Shown piece by piece: positions 1 to 12,000 of a DNA stretch of 24,850 nucleotides (its first letter is position 1; the number at the start of each line of letters is the position of its first letter). Both the position numbers and the translations under genes were made by a program. The notes under the pieces were generated by a model, which saw nothing but the letters and a program-made list of their open reading frames with translations, was not told the DNA's origin and did not search any database. Where the stretch lies: the IMG/VR virus record IMGVR_UViG_3300017783_000198, positions 1 through 24,850 of that record. One strand, 5' to 3'. Source of the DNA: a virus.

Positions 1-2
1 GG

Positions 3-668
3 ATGAATTTAATTTGCAATCTTCCTGCAGAAAAAGTTTGGGTTCGTAGAGAGTACTTACGAGATCATCAAGATGGACATGGGGAGTTTGTAGAGGGCGT
101 CTGGGTTGCTGCTAAAAGCATACCTGGGCGTGCATTATACTTTGAGACATACTTACCACAATATGGTGCAATGTATGACAAACTACCCATTAGTGCATTT
201 GTACGATCCCCCGAAACCCCAGTCATAGACATGAGTTTGGAGAATTTACAATTCTGGAATTGCATGGACTATGGCGTTATGGCAATTAATAAAGGATTTG
301 TTTCATCTATGGATTGTGAAGTCTTTACTAGAGACCATGGTCTTATGAGAGGACAATACTTGTTTACACTTGATAACTACCATGCAAATCCAGATGTAAT
401 AGATAATAATGTAAGTGAAGTGCCTCAAGAGCACAAATCACATAATTGCATCGCATTGAACAACGGTCAGTATGCATTGTATCCTAATAATAGGATGCGT
501 CTGTACGACCTCTCTATAACCCCTGAGGAACCCAAGTTCCCTGACTTTAAAGTATCTACCATAGAATACCAAGTAGAGGCAGGAATTGACTGGGGACGCC
601 TTGGAGACACTGATGATTATTTCTGGCAAACACAAAAGGAAAAAAACAATGGGAAACAGCAGAACTGA
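3..668 (+). CDS. Conserved cyanophage protein of unknown function, 221 aa
   Basis: Function unknown. The open frame starts with ATG two bases into the window, so its ribosome binding site cannot be seen and a longer N-terminus cannot be excluded; the opening MNLICNLP looks like a natural start. The protein is soluble in appearance, with no signal peptide or membrane segment, and rich in Tyr, Asp and Asn. A notable stretch is IPGRALYFETYLPQYGAMYD (about residues 40-59), which reads like a small beta-sheet domain; I recall similar short proteins near gene 25 in T4-like cyanophages, from memory only. The C-terminus is hydrophilic and Lys/Asn/Gln rich. The last 20 bases overlap the next gene, implying translational coupling. 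The place directly upstream of wedge genes suggests, but does not show, a virion or tail-assembly role. Confidence 0.8.
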   Translation: MNLICNLPAEKVWVRREYLRDHQDGHGEFVEGVWVAAKSIPGRALYFETYLPQYGAMYDKLPISAFVRSPETPVIDMSLENLQFWNCMDYGVMAINKGFVSSMDCEVFTRDHGLMRGQYLFTLDNYHANPDVIDNNVSEVPQEHKSHNCIALNNGQYALYPNNRMRLYDLSITPEEPKFPDFKVSTIEYQVEAGIDWGRLGDTDDYFWQTQKEKNNGKQQN

Positions 669-822
669 TAAAAGTGAGTCATTCAAAGAATCTGGAATGA
701 CTCTTATCACCGAAGTTGAAAGCGACAAGTATCTGCGTAAAGCAGGTAAGCGTAAGAACATGCAAGAGGGTGAGTTATTTGATAATCAAGAGGAGTGGGC
801 AGATGGTTTCTGTGGTAAGTGA
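649..822 (+). CDS. Small conserved phage protein of unknown function, 57 aa
   Basis: Function unknown. The frame is open from 586, but I place the start at ATG 649 because it follows an AAAAGGA Shine-Dalgarno-like stretch (about 634-640) at good spacing, and because the extra N-terminal residues would only shadow the upstream gene. The product is small, highly charged and Cys-poor, with a Lys/Arg-rich centre (KYLRKAGKRKNMQEG) and an acidic Trp-containing end (NQEEWADGF). No membrane segment or signal peptide is visible. It overlaps the upstream gene by 20 bases, so the two are probably co-translated. Its TGA stop merges with the GATAAATA late promoter box of gene 25. It could be a small structural or regulatory factor; the sequence does not decide. 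Confidence 0.7.
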   Translation: MGNSRTDKSESFKESGMTLITEVESDKYLRKAGKRKNMQEGELFDNQEEWADGFCGK

Positions 823-828
823 TAAATA
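821..828 (+). promoter_or_regulatory. T4-type late promoter GATAAATA ahead of gene 25
   Basis: GATAAATA matches the NATAAATA late-promoter box of T4-like cyanophages (T4 consensus TATAAATA, placed about -13 to -6). It lies 24 bases upstream of the gene 25 ATG and overlaps the TGA stop of the preceding gene. The predicted transcript would start near 834 and leave a leader of about 20 bases with no evident Shine-Dalgarno. It probably drives the 25-6-giant-gene transcript. Confidence 0.65.
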
Positions 829-852
829 GATTCAGCCTATTGCTGTGTCTTA

Positions 853-1245
853 ATGCCCACGTTCCAGACGTTTAAAGACTTGAGCGTTACGTTTAAGAAG
901 CATCCTGTAAACGATGATATCGTAGCAGTGAAAGACAAGGCAGCTATCGTGCAAGCGATTACTACCTTGCTTCTTACTAGAAAGGGTGAACGACCATTTC
1001 AACCAGATCTGGGTTGTGGTATTTACGCTACGTTGTTTGAACCACTTGATTATGCCACTGCTGGTATGATTAAGAATGAAGTTGTAACCGTTTTAGCACA
1101 ATACGAACCACGTATCGTCGTTAACGATTGTGTTGTATCTCCTGATGAACAAAACAATGGTTATGAAGTAGAGTTGTTTTTTACCATTGTTGGTAGAGAT
1201 GACACACCAGTGGCAATAGACTTCTTCTTAGAGCGTACACGATAA
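853..1245 (+). CDS. 25: Baseplate wedge protein gp25 (GPW/gp25 family)
   Basis: Baseplate wedge subunit of the T4 gp25 / P2 gpW family, the lysozyme-like fold at the inner baseplate where sheath assembly starts. The length, 130 aa, is almost that of T4 gp25 (132 aa). The family signature is plain at about residues 42-58: LLTRKGERPFQPDLGCGI, which contains the conserved Arg-Gly-Glu-Arg-Pro loop and the Asp-x-Gly-Cys-Gly turn. It is followed by a helix (about 60-85) and beta strands ending in DFFLERTR. The ATG at 853 follows late promoter GATAAATA; no strong ribosome binding site is visible. The stop codon shares its last base with the gene 6 ATG (TAATG), so the two are translationally coupled. 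This is one of the safest calls in the window. Confidence 0.95.
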   Translation: MPTFQTFKDLSVTFKKHPVNDDIVAVKDKAAIVQAITTLLLTRKGERPFQPDLGCGIYATLFEPLDYATAGMIKNEVVTVLAQYEPRIVVNDCVVSPDEQNNGYEVELFFTIVGRDDTPVAIDFFLERTR

Positions 1246-3041
1246 TGCCATATACCCAGGTAGCAAATTTAGACTTTGAAGATATCAAAGCAGCTCTAAA
1301 GGATTACCTTAGAGCTAATTCAGATTTTACTGATTATGACTTTGAGGGATCAGCATTATCGACACTGATCGACACACTCGCCTATAATACGTATTATACG
1401 GCGTTTAACACTAATATGGTAGTCAATGAACTATTCATTGATAGTGCCACCTTGAGAGACAACGTAGTAGCAATTGCGAAGCAATTAGGGTACAGACCCA
1501 AAAGCGTTACGTCTCCAACAGCAAGTATTTCATTTTCGGTCACATATCAGAACCCAACATTCGATACTGAGATTATTCTGAAGAAAGGTTCTGGTTTTAT
1601 TGCATCGTTTGACAACACAATCTATCAGTATGTAACTCCATCTGATACTACTGCACAAATTGTCAATGGCGTAGCAACATTTGAAGATGTTACTATTCGT
1701 GAAGGCACAGTACTGACGAATACATTTACTGTCGATAATTCATTAACAAGTCAAAGATACATTCTTGATAATGTAGGAATTGATACAAATACAATTAGAG
1801 TTCGCGTATTCCCTAGTGGTAGTAGCTTTAGCGAACCTTTTGTACTTGCAGATAATATTTTAGGTGTAGATGGCACTTCCAAAGTTTTCTTTATTGATGA
1901 AATTGAAGATGATCGTTTTGAGATCATCATGGGTGATGGTGCCTTAGGTAAAAAAGTTGAAAGTGCATCAAGAATTGAAGTTTCTTACTTGACGACTTCT
2001 GGTCCTGTATCAAATGGTGTTAAAACTTTTGTTTTCACAGGTGTTTTAGAAAACCCCGATGGTGTCTCACCTTCTAACTTTGACGTTAACATCTTGTCAT
2101 CAGTTCGTTCTGCTGGTGGTGAGGATAAAGAGACTACTAAACAGATCAAGTTCAATGCACCCAAGTTATATGGCGCACAAGACCGCGCAGTGACTTCAGG
2201 AGACTACGAAGCAATCGTTAGGAAGATCTACCCCTCTACTAGTGATATCATCATCTACGGCGGCGAGGATGCAGTTCCACCTCAGTATGGTAAGGTATTC
2301 GTTGTCCTTAAACCTAACGATGCATCGTATCTGACTTCATTCACAAAGCAAGAGATTAGGAAAGAACTTAAGAAGTATGTTGTTGCATCGGTAGAACCAG
2401 AAATTATTGATCCATCTGTACTGTTTGTAGAGATGACAAGTAAAATTTACTATGATCGTGGTATGACTGATAAGACACCTGCACAGATTAGAGACCTTGC
2501 AATCAACTCAGTGCAGCAGTATATCGATAATACTGATACTGAGAAGTTTAATGGTAAGTTTAGATATAGTAAATTTGTAGGTGTCATTGATGATGCAGAT
2601 AGATCAATTAATTCAAATTTAACAAGCGTCACAATGCGAAAGGATTTCTATCCTTCACTTAACTCAAGTTTTTATTATGAGATCTGTTTCCAAAATGAAT
2701 TTGATAAGGATTGTGACGAACCAGTTCTGTCGTCAACTGGATTTAGAGTAACTGAGTACCCAGAATTTGATGTATACATCGAAGACAGGGATGGCAAAAT
2801 TGTCCTATATAGACTAGACGCTGTAACTGCTGAAAAAGTTGTACTGAACAGCGATATTGGCGATATTAATTATGCTAAGGGTGAGTTGCAAATGTATAAC
2901 TTGACTATTATCAAAGGATCATTCTTTGACAATAGAATTTCTGTAAGGGTAAAACCACTTCGTAATGACATTCAAGCCCTCCGTGAGGTTTACCTCGATG
3001 TTGATGTGGCAAATTCCAGTTTCACTGCATACAAAGAGTAA
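1245..3041 (+). CDS. 6: Baseplate wedge protein gp6 (baseplate J-like)
   Basis: Baseplate wedge subunit of the gp6 / baseplate-J-like family. In T4, gp6 dimers form the continuous inner ring of the baseplate and rearrange on sheath contraction. The length of 598 aa is close to T4 gp6 (660 aa). The N-terminus carries the family hallmark: a helix LDFEDIKAALKDYLRAN, then TDYDFEGSALSTLIDTLAYN (about residues 28-47), followed by NELFIDSATLRDNVVAIAKQLGYRP, the conserved segment of J-like proteins. The middle contains the core of the J domain with RAVTSGDYEAIVRKIYP (about 312-328). The C-terminal third is a beta-rich extension. The start overlaps the gene 25 stop by one base, and the next gene begins five bases after the stop, so 25, 6 and the giant gene form one operon. 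Confidence 0.95.
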   Translation: MPYTQVANLDFEDIKAALKDYLRANSDFTDYDFEGSALSTLIDTLAYNTYYTAFNTNMVVNELFIDSATLRDNVVAIAKQLGYRPKSVTSPTASISFSVTYQNPTFDTEIILKKGSGFIASFDNTIYQYVTPSDTTAQIVNGVATFEDVTIREGTVLTNTFTVDNSLTSQRYILDNVGIDTNTIRVRVFPSGSSFSEPFVLADNILGVDGTSKVFFIDEIEDDRFEIIMGDGALGKKVESASRIEVSYLTTSGPVSNGVKTFVFTGVLENPDGVSPSNFDVNILSSVRSAGGEDKETTKQIKFNAPKLYGAQDRAVTSGDYEAIVRKIYPSTSDIIIYGGEDAVPPQYGKVFVVLKPNDASYLTSFTKQEIRKELKKYVVASVEPEIIDPSVLFVEMTSKIYYDRGMTDKTPAQIRDLAINSVQQYIDNTDTEKFNGKFRYSKFVGVIDDADRSINSNLTSVTMRKDFYPSLNSSFYYEICFQNEFDKDCDEPVLSSTGFRVTEYPEFDVYIEDRDGKIVLYRLDAVTAEKVVLNSDIGDINYAKGELQMYNLTIIKGSFFDNRISVRVKPLRNDIQALREVYLDVDVANSSFTAYKE

Positions 3042-3046
3042 AGTAA

Positions 3047-6000
3047 ATGGCTGCTAAGACTAAGAGAATTTCTACTCTAATCGAGTCACAACTACCTGAG
3101 TTTATTAATACCGAGTATGAATTGTTTGGTCAATTTATACAAAAGTATTATGAACAGCAGGAAGTACAGGGTGGCGTCTTAGATATTGCTAATAATTTTT
3201 TAAAGTATCGTGACATTGACTTTTATGAGAAAAAAATTCTCAGAGAGAATGATACTCTAGTTGATGGTATTAATAAAACTGATGATACTATTGTTGTACT
3301 GGATGCTACCTCATTCCCAGAGTACAATGGTTACATTAGAATTAATGATGAAATTATTTTTTATGAAGAAAGAAATGAAACTACCTTCTTCAATTGCTCT
3401 CGTGGTGTAAGTGGAAATACTACATTAGGTGATCTGTATGATCAATCTAATTTTGAAGGAACAGATTCTGCTTCCCACAATCCAGGTTCTACTGTACATA
3501 ACGTTAGTAACCTATTTTTGTATGCTTTCATCAAAAGTTTTGAGAACCAGTATCTGGGTTCTTTTCCAGAGAAATATCTCAGAGGAGAAGTTGATAAGAG
3601 AACTCTTATCAAAAATATTCAAAAATTCTACAAATCGAAAGGAACTTCTAGTTCAATCAAGTTTATCTTCAATACCGTTGTCACAACAGACATTGAAGAC
3701 AAACCAGAAGTATACAATCCAAAAGATTTTACCTATAAAGCATCATCATCTGATTGGATTAATGTTTATGCTCTAAAGTGCAAAATTGTATCAGGTGACC
3801 CAAAATCATTAATTGGAAAGCAAATTGTACAGGAACCTACTACAGAGTATGGTTATGCTTCTGCTACTGTTGATAATGTAAGAGCAGATGGAACAAAAGA
3901 CAATGAAGTAATTTACAATATCATCCTTGCTCCAGAAACTGTTAATGGAACGTTTGGTGTTTCAACCAAAACTCTGCTGGAGAAAGACCTATTATTTGCT
4001 GCTGGAGAAGGAAATAGAATTAACGTTAATTCAACACTAGGTTGGAGTAAAAAGGGATCAATCCTCATTAATGAAGAAATTATTGAGTTTGATGATAAGA
4101 CAACAACTCAGTTTGTTATCAAAAACAGAACATCACCTGTGCTACATTCTAAAGGTGCATCTGTATACAAACCAGTTAATATTATTGGAAAAAATGTTGT
4201 TTTATTGAGCCTTGGTGTTGTATACAATGCTACTGTAAAGAATGGTCAACCCTTCTCTGCTATTGGTGATAAACTACAAGTATCAAATCCTGGATTTGAA
4301 ACATCAGATGTAAAGATTGTTGAGACTGGAACTAATACTCCTAGGTGGAACTTGAATGTTTTACCAAGTATTTCTGCTACTACAAATCAAAATATTTCAT
4401 CACAACTAGATGAGATCAAACCAAATGTATCTTCTATCTTTGGTGATGATCAATATTATTACATCACTAGTTCCAGTTTCCCGTCGCACAATATTTTAGA
4501 TAAGACTTCAAGACAAACTGATACTGTAAGAGATCAAAAACTATTAAGGATTATCAGAAAAAGTCCAATTGCAACAACTGAAAGATACAAAACCCCAAAT
4601 AGAGATGTTGGTATCTTACTCAATGGTGTTCCTGTTTATAGTCATAAGGACCTTAATGAAATTCAGTATGGGCAATTAACAAAAATTACTGTTGGTAACA
4701 GAGGAAGGGGATATACTTCCGCTCCATATGTTCTTGTTAATGGTTTAGCAAATAGAGCAAAAGCGTATCTAATTGGTTCTTCTGTTGACAGAATTGAGTT
4801 AAGAACAACCAATTCATATACTAACATGCCTACATTGGAAATCACTTCTGGTAGAGGTGGTGTAGGTAAAGCTATCGTAACTGATGGTAAGATTACTAGC
4901 ATTCAAATAGAAAATCCTGGTGAGTTTTATTCTTCTCCCCCAATTATTAGAATTACTGATATTCAAGGAAAAGGTCGTTTCGCAGATTTTAGTGCTGTTG
5001 TAGATGCTACTGGACAAATTACAGATATTGTTCAAAATGCTCCTGGTAATCTATACACACAACAAAATGTTCGAGTTGAGATTATTGCTGTTGGACAAGA
5101 TGCATCTGCTGTCCCAACTTTAACTACTTGGACTTTCAACCGCTACGAAAGACTAAAGTTTCAATTAGATACCAGTAATGGACAATTATTTGAGAACTAC
5201 AATCCAACACTATATTTTGGATATGGTTGTGTTGCAAACCCAACTTCTCTGCGTACATCTCTGAGTGATAACATCACTGGTACTGGATTAGAAACTGCTA
5301 CGTTAACACACTCTCCTATTCTTGGATTTGCATATGACGGCAATCCAATTTACGGTCCATATGGGCACAGTAATCCTACTGACCCTTTATCTGCTATCGC
5401 TAGAATGACCACCAGTTATGCGATTAAGGATAATCGTCAAGGTGGTCCGTCTGTAACAGAATATCCAATTGGATTATTTACTCAAGACTATCAATACGAG
5501 CATAGATCTGGTTCTCTAGATGAGAATAATGGCAGATTTTGTATTACTCCAGACTATCCCGAAGGAACATATGCATATTTTGTAACAATTGATGCGTCTC
5601 TCAATCCTTCCTTCCCATATACAGTTGGAGATAACTTCTACTCTCTTCCTGTAGATAGCAACTACAATTCCAACATTACTCAAGACGATGTTCCCAAGAA
5701 CTCCAAGAGGTTGTTCACTCCTGGTATGCAGGGAAATGGAGAAGGATTACTTGCAACCGTTGACACTGTAAAAGCAGGAACTGTACAAGGTGTTCAAGTA
5801 GATAAGTCTTCTCCAAATTTTTCAGTTAACTCTAAAATTTTCTTCAACAATGATGAAACAGAAGGATTTGACGCTGAAGCAATTGTTGCTTCTGTTGAGG
5901 GAAAACCAGTCTCATATCTACAATCAAAAGAAGATAAGGTAGTAAAACTTACAACAATTCAAAGTGCATACTTATTTGAAGATGATTTTCTAAGACAACC

Positions 6001-9000
6001 ATCTTCTAATGCATCTGGTCAAATTGTTGGTACTGTACAAAATGACAATTTAATTGTTCTTAAGAACGTTGTTGGAACATTTGACAATACGGGAACATTC
6101 TCTGCCGATATTAAAACCTTTACTTTATTTTTGGATCAAGATAGCACATACACTAAAGGTGCTACTATCAGTCTCACAGATGGCATTAATGACCCAGTTG
6201 CAACAGGTGAGGTTCTAGAAGGAACTAGCAGACAAAACTCTGTTTTAATTAAAGTCCTCACTGGTACTTGGATTATTGATGATACTTATACTTTAAGGTC
6301 TGATGATCTCTTTAACACTGTAGGATCTAGAATTGTCGTATTCACTTCTTTAAGTGATAATCTCAATCCATTTGATGTTAACCAGAGTGTTGCTTTAATA
6401 GAAACTACCGATAATCACGGATTGGGTATTGGTGATAGAGTAACTATTGATGTCAATCCAGACGATGCTCTTAAGACCAAGACTTACTATCTGAGAAAGA
6501 GACTATTCCAAAATGTAACATTTATTACACCAAGTGAAAACACATCAATAACAGATACGGGTATTGGAAGATTTAATATCTTAAATGGTGGTGCTTTCTA
6601 CACTGAAGATAACTATACAAATGTTGCTTTAACTGGTGGATCGGGAACTGGTGCAAAAGCAACAATTCGTGTTTCTGCTGATGGTATTGTAAATCTCATC
6701 ACTATTACAGATAAAGGATCAGGGTATAAGAGAGGAGAGTACTTAGGTGTTGATGATGAGAGCTTAGTAAGATCTCAGGGTAATGATGCCATAGCAAGTA
6801 CACAGAGACTTATTGTTTATATTGCTCACGTTGGTTTTGCTAAAGGTGAGGTGGTATTGAATGTAGATAATAGTGATGGATTTGTTGATAACGACTTAAT
6901 TCAGATTGGCGAAGAAGTTGTCAAGATTACAGACATTAGTGGAAATGCTTTACTAGTAGAAAGAGCACAGGAAGGATCATCAGACATTGACCACTTTGAT
7001 GGTGAAAGTGTATCTCTCTACAAACCAAGATATCACTTTACACCAAACTACGAGATCTCTCCTGGAAACGCAGGATCTGGATTTATTAATTCGTATGATC
7101 TTGAGACACAGAATGCTTTAATTGAGTATAATTATTCTGCCACCCCACAAAATGCATCAGTTCTAACTACTGGACAAAGATTTTTTGATCCTGGCAATCC
7201 AAAAAGACTTGTAACAGTAGCAACAGCTTCTGATCCTATTTACAAGTATGAATTTTCTGAAGACGATGTAACTTTCGTCACCAATCCAAATATCAAAATT
7301 CAAGAATTTTACAAGTACATTTTTGATACTTCACACCCATCACTAGTAGGAACTTTCTTTGAGTTAAGTCCAAGTACAGGTTATTCTCTATTGACCTTAG
7401 AAAAAAACGATTCTGATATCCTTCCCGGAAACTTAGGTTCTTTCAGTGACGTAAAGTTTGGTTTTGGTCCTAGAACTGCTAACAATAACTATTCAGAAAA
7501 AGTAGGAACAAGTTATACAAATTTCTATTACTTTGATAAAAATGGAGTTGTAGATGCAGAGAGGCAATATCTGTCTATAATCAATGATCCATTACAAGGA
7601 GAAAAAACAGTAACTTATGTTACTAGAAACAGATTTGTCTATGATGTAACTTCCACACCAATATTTGATGGTTCGGGTACTATTTCATATACAACCTCTG
7701 GACAGTTTGCTGTTGGAAATATTAATTCTATTGGTGTAATTAATCTAGGAAACAATTATAAGAAACCACCAATCATTCTTGGTGCAAATCCATCAGCACC
7801 ATTTAAAGCTGAAGCGACTATTTTATTTGATGATTTGGCAAATATTATTACTGGAGTTCGTATTGACACATTTGGTCTAAATTATTCAAAACCAATTGCG
7901 TTAGTTTCTGGTAATGGAACTGGTGCTAATTTGCAAGTAACGACCAGAGATGATGGAAGTCTATTTGCTATTAATATTATTAGTGCGGGTAGGGGATATA
8001 CTAAGGCACCTACAATTGAAATTATCGAAAGTGACGTTAATTTATTTGTTGAAAGTAACGACATTGGTGTTCCTTCAAGTGTATCAATTCAAGACAATGG
8101 TGGAGCATATCATTTAGATAATACCGTAGCATCTAGCGTTACTTCCAAGTACACTATCTCAACATCAAATAGATCTCAGAAAAAATTTATCGAAGGTGAG
8201 AAGGTAGTACAGAAAATTAATGGTGAAATTGTTCTTAGAGCGGTTATCTCAGAGATTACTCCAGGATCAAATCTAATCAAACTAGAACAAGTTCGTGGAA
8301 TTGTTAGAGAGGGTGTTAAACTTGACGGTTTAGTCTCTCAATCTTTTGCTGTTGTTAAGTCAGTCTTTGTAACAGAGTTTAATACAGAAATTAGTAGTTT
8401 CTATGATAACATTGGATATTATACTTCTGATAGAGGTAGAGTTAGTACACAAAACCAAAGACTAACTGATAGTTTCTTCTATCAAGATTATTCGTATGTT
8501 GTCAAGTCAAAGACATCTATTCAACAGTGGAGAGACTTAATTAAATCCACCACTCACCCTGCTGGATTTAAACTGTTTGGTCACGTTGATGTTGAGACTG
8601 ATAGTTCAATCACAATGCCAGATGGCAAGAAGAACAAGTCATCATCATTCTCAACAATTGAACTATGGGATCCAGACAAGAACAAAATTACTGTAGAACA
8701 CAGAAAGCGTGTTATTACAAATACTATTGTTAAAACAGAAAATACTAGAATTCGTAAAACTAGTGGATCTGCTGCATCTTCTGAATTTAACTTTACGGAG
8801 ATGAGTTCGTTTGATGTCAGAGTTTACAACACAACTCCTGGTTACTATGACAGCGTTACTAATCCACCAGCACCATTTCTTCCCAAACCATGGTGGACGA
8901 AAAATCCATTTACTGGCATTGCTGCAGAAGATGTCTTAAATTCCAATGATAATGTTGGAATTTTAGGTGATACCACTTTCCAATTGAGAGATAATAGAGA

Positions 9001-12000
9001 TCAACCATTTACTCCATATAGTTCAGAAAATTTAATTGTCAGTCTAGATGGTATCTTACAGGAACCTGGAGTTGCTTATACTGTAAATCAAGATAAAATT
9101 ATTTTCTCAGTACCTCCATTGGGAACGTATAAAAAACTGACTGGAGCTAATCAAACTGCTCTGTCTGAGTATTTGGGTGTAACTGCTACTATAAGATACA
9201 TTGCATTTAAAGATAGTCAGTATAACGATAGGTTCTTTAGAAAAATTAGAAATATCTTCCAACGTAACGGAAGGTGGATTGATGCTGCAAACCAGATTGA
9301 CAGAAATATTGAATTCATTGTTAATGAATCTGTTGGATATGGTAGAGAAAAGTATCCAGATTTAGATTGGAGCACAAAACTTGATGATTATCAAGAAGCC
9401 GTTCGTTATGTTGCTCAATCGTTTGACCATGATCTAAGATTTGGTGGTAACACTAAAACCACCAATTATGGAATTGCTTTAGCAGAACTTCAGTATATTT
9501 CTAGAAACAAAGCAGCATCACTTGAGATTTTTAAATATGCATCCAAGTTATCAAATCTCGCTATTAGAAATTGGGATACAACTCAAACGGTATCATATAT
9601 TACAGGATCAACTACGGTAACTGTTTCCAATACCAATGATCTAGTTATCGGTATGCACATCAGTTCTGGTAGATCTTTCCCTGATGGAACTAAAATTACA
9701 GAAATTATTGATAGAACTACTATCAAAGTTTCCAGAGCTCCGTTCGTAAACTCAGGTGGTGCTGGTGGTGCTACATTTGGAAATACCAGTTTAAGTGGCG
9801 AAACCAACGGAACTCAGACAACAATTCCCACGAGCATTGGTGTTGTTGAACCAGGAAATCAATTTGCTGTTACTCCTGGCGATACATTTACAGTACCACT
9901 ATCTTTTGCTGGAACAACAGAAGCAACATTCTACTTAAGTGGTATAAACAACGGCACATTTTATGATGCTGCAAATCTAATTGAAACAAACAAAACATAT
10001 ATCCAAAGTGAAGTTAGTAATTTCACTTGGGACAACTACCCTGCTCTAGCATCTGGTAACGTTTCTCAAGAGAAATGCTTTAGGGACATTGGTTATTTGG
10101 TTGATGCTATGGTACACCACCTCAAGTTTGGTGGTAACGAGAGAGTTGTTAAATTTGGACAACTATACTATACACAAGGATTATATCCTTACGGAGAGGA
10201 TCTAACGTATCTCAAGACTGCATTAGAGCAAGAAGCTGCTGATTATGCTTGGGATTTAGTTGGAGATCTTGCTGTCAAAGCAATGAAAAACACCCTCCCA
10301 AGTGCAACTTACGGAACTTCACCTGCTCCTGTAGTCGATAATGATGTTGCCGTAGATAGTCAATTCCCATACTGTATCGAAGTAGAAAGTGCTATCAATA
10401 ATATGGTCACTATTGTCAAAGATATTATTGACAATGGTCCTGGTAGTATTATTCCTACTGCAGTAAATGAGAACAAATCAGGAAATTGGACACCAACTAA
10501 AACATACTCTAATTATGCAATTATCGCAGATCCAGAGTTACCAAATAATGAGTGCAATGATGTAATATCTGCGCTGGAAAATTTATACGATAACCTAACG
10601 GATGTAATTTTTGAAAGAACTGTTGATGTTTCAAAACCCGATTTTATTAACGGCGAAGAAAAAGTATTTGATCTTTATTGGGAAAATGGTGATCCTGTAA
10701 TCACAGAAAAAGATGAAAACATTCTATTAACTGTTAACGCTGTTCTTCAGCAAACTAAGTTTACTCCAAACTATCCTGGACAAGATGCTTACTATATTAA
10801 TAGAGAAACTAATCCAAACCAAATTGTATTTGACACAGCACCAATTTGGGATCAAGATCTTGGTGCTAAAACTCTCGGGGAACCAACTAATGTCGAGAAA
10901 GTCAATGGTCATGGTATAGGAAACTATAAGAGACTTACTCTCGATGCTGCTCTTATTAATAACAAGAGAAAAGGTCCTTTCTTAATTTTAGATCTAGAAG
11001 ATCTAACTGTGCAACCAATTGATGATCCAGATTTCTTACTGGTCTTTATTGACGGTGTTTTGCAGCAACCTGTAAAATCATATAGTGTCTCTGGTCCAAG
11101 TATTTCATTTACTTTCCCAATCACTACTCAAATGAAAGTAGACATGAGATATGTTTACGGTAGAGATATTGGACAGATTTTAAGAATATTTGATTATGAA
11201 AAAGGAAGATTATTTGCCAAGTCTACTCTAAAATTTACTGCTACTGGTGGTTTAAGTGAATTTATGACTGGAGTATGGAGAGAGAATAGCAGAGGACTTC
11301 CTTTACAAATATATCAAATTCGAGATAATGGATTTTACAATTTCTTAGGTCAAATTTATGATAGTAGTATTAATGGAAATAATTGTCAATTCTTACTGTT
11401 TGGCAATAAAGCAGAAGTATTGACAGATAGACCATTTACATTTACTGTAAAGGGAGATTATAGTTCAACAATAGACGTTTCTTTTACTAACGCAACGTTG
11501 GATTATGAACTAGATGCAGATGGTAAGATCTTGATGAGTGGTAATGACCAGTTGTGGTATGGAACTCGTAGAAGATTTGATTATAAAACACCGTTTGTAA
11601 ATCTTGCAACTGGCGATGTTATCAAAGTTGATGGTGAAGATAAGTTCAGACGAATTAAAGATTTGCCAACAAAGGCAAGAAGTAAAGATGAAAGACTGAA
11701 CAGCAACTCGTCTGATGTTGTATACGGCACTGTAGAAATTGATAATTACAACGGTATCACTAGAGGTGAAGGTTTATCTGTAGTAGCAACTATTGAAAAT
11801 GGTATCGTTGTAGATTTAACTTGGAACCAACGTAGTTATGATCCTATTACGCAACCAACTGCTTATCAATATTATACTCCCCCTGTATTACACTTCATTC
11901 CAAAAAATGGAAGCGGTGGTGGAGCAAGAGCTGTTGTAATTGTAAGTAAAGGTCAAGTTCTTAGTGTTGATCTTATTGATGGTGGTTCTGGATACTCAGT

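Noticed and set aside
586-648. Longer N-terminus for the 57-aa gene, starting at ATG 586
   Set aside because: The extra codons only shadow the end of the 221-aa gene and have no ribosome site; ATG 649 does.
3429-3776. 115-codon open frame on the plus strand inside the giant gene
   Set aside because: Out-of-frame shadow within a conserved N-terminal region of the giant protein; composition is Leu/Ile/Ser-rich as expected of a shifted frame.
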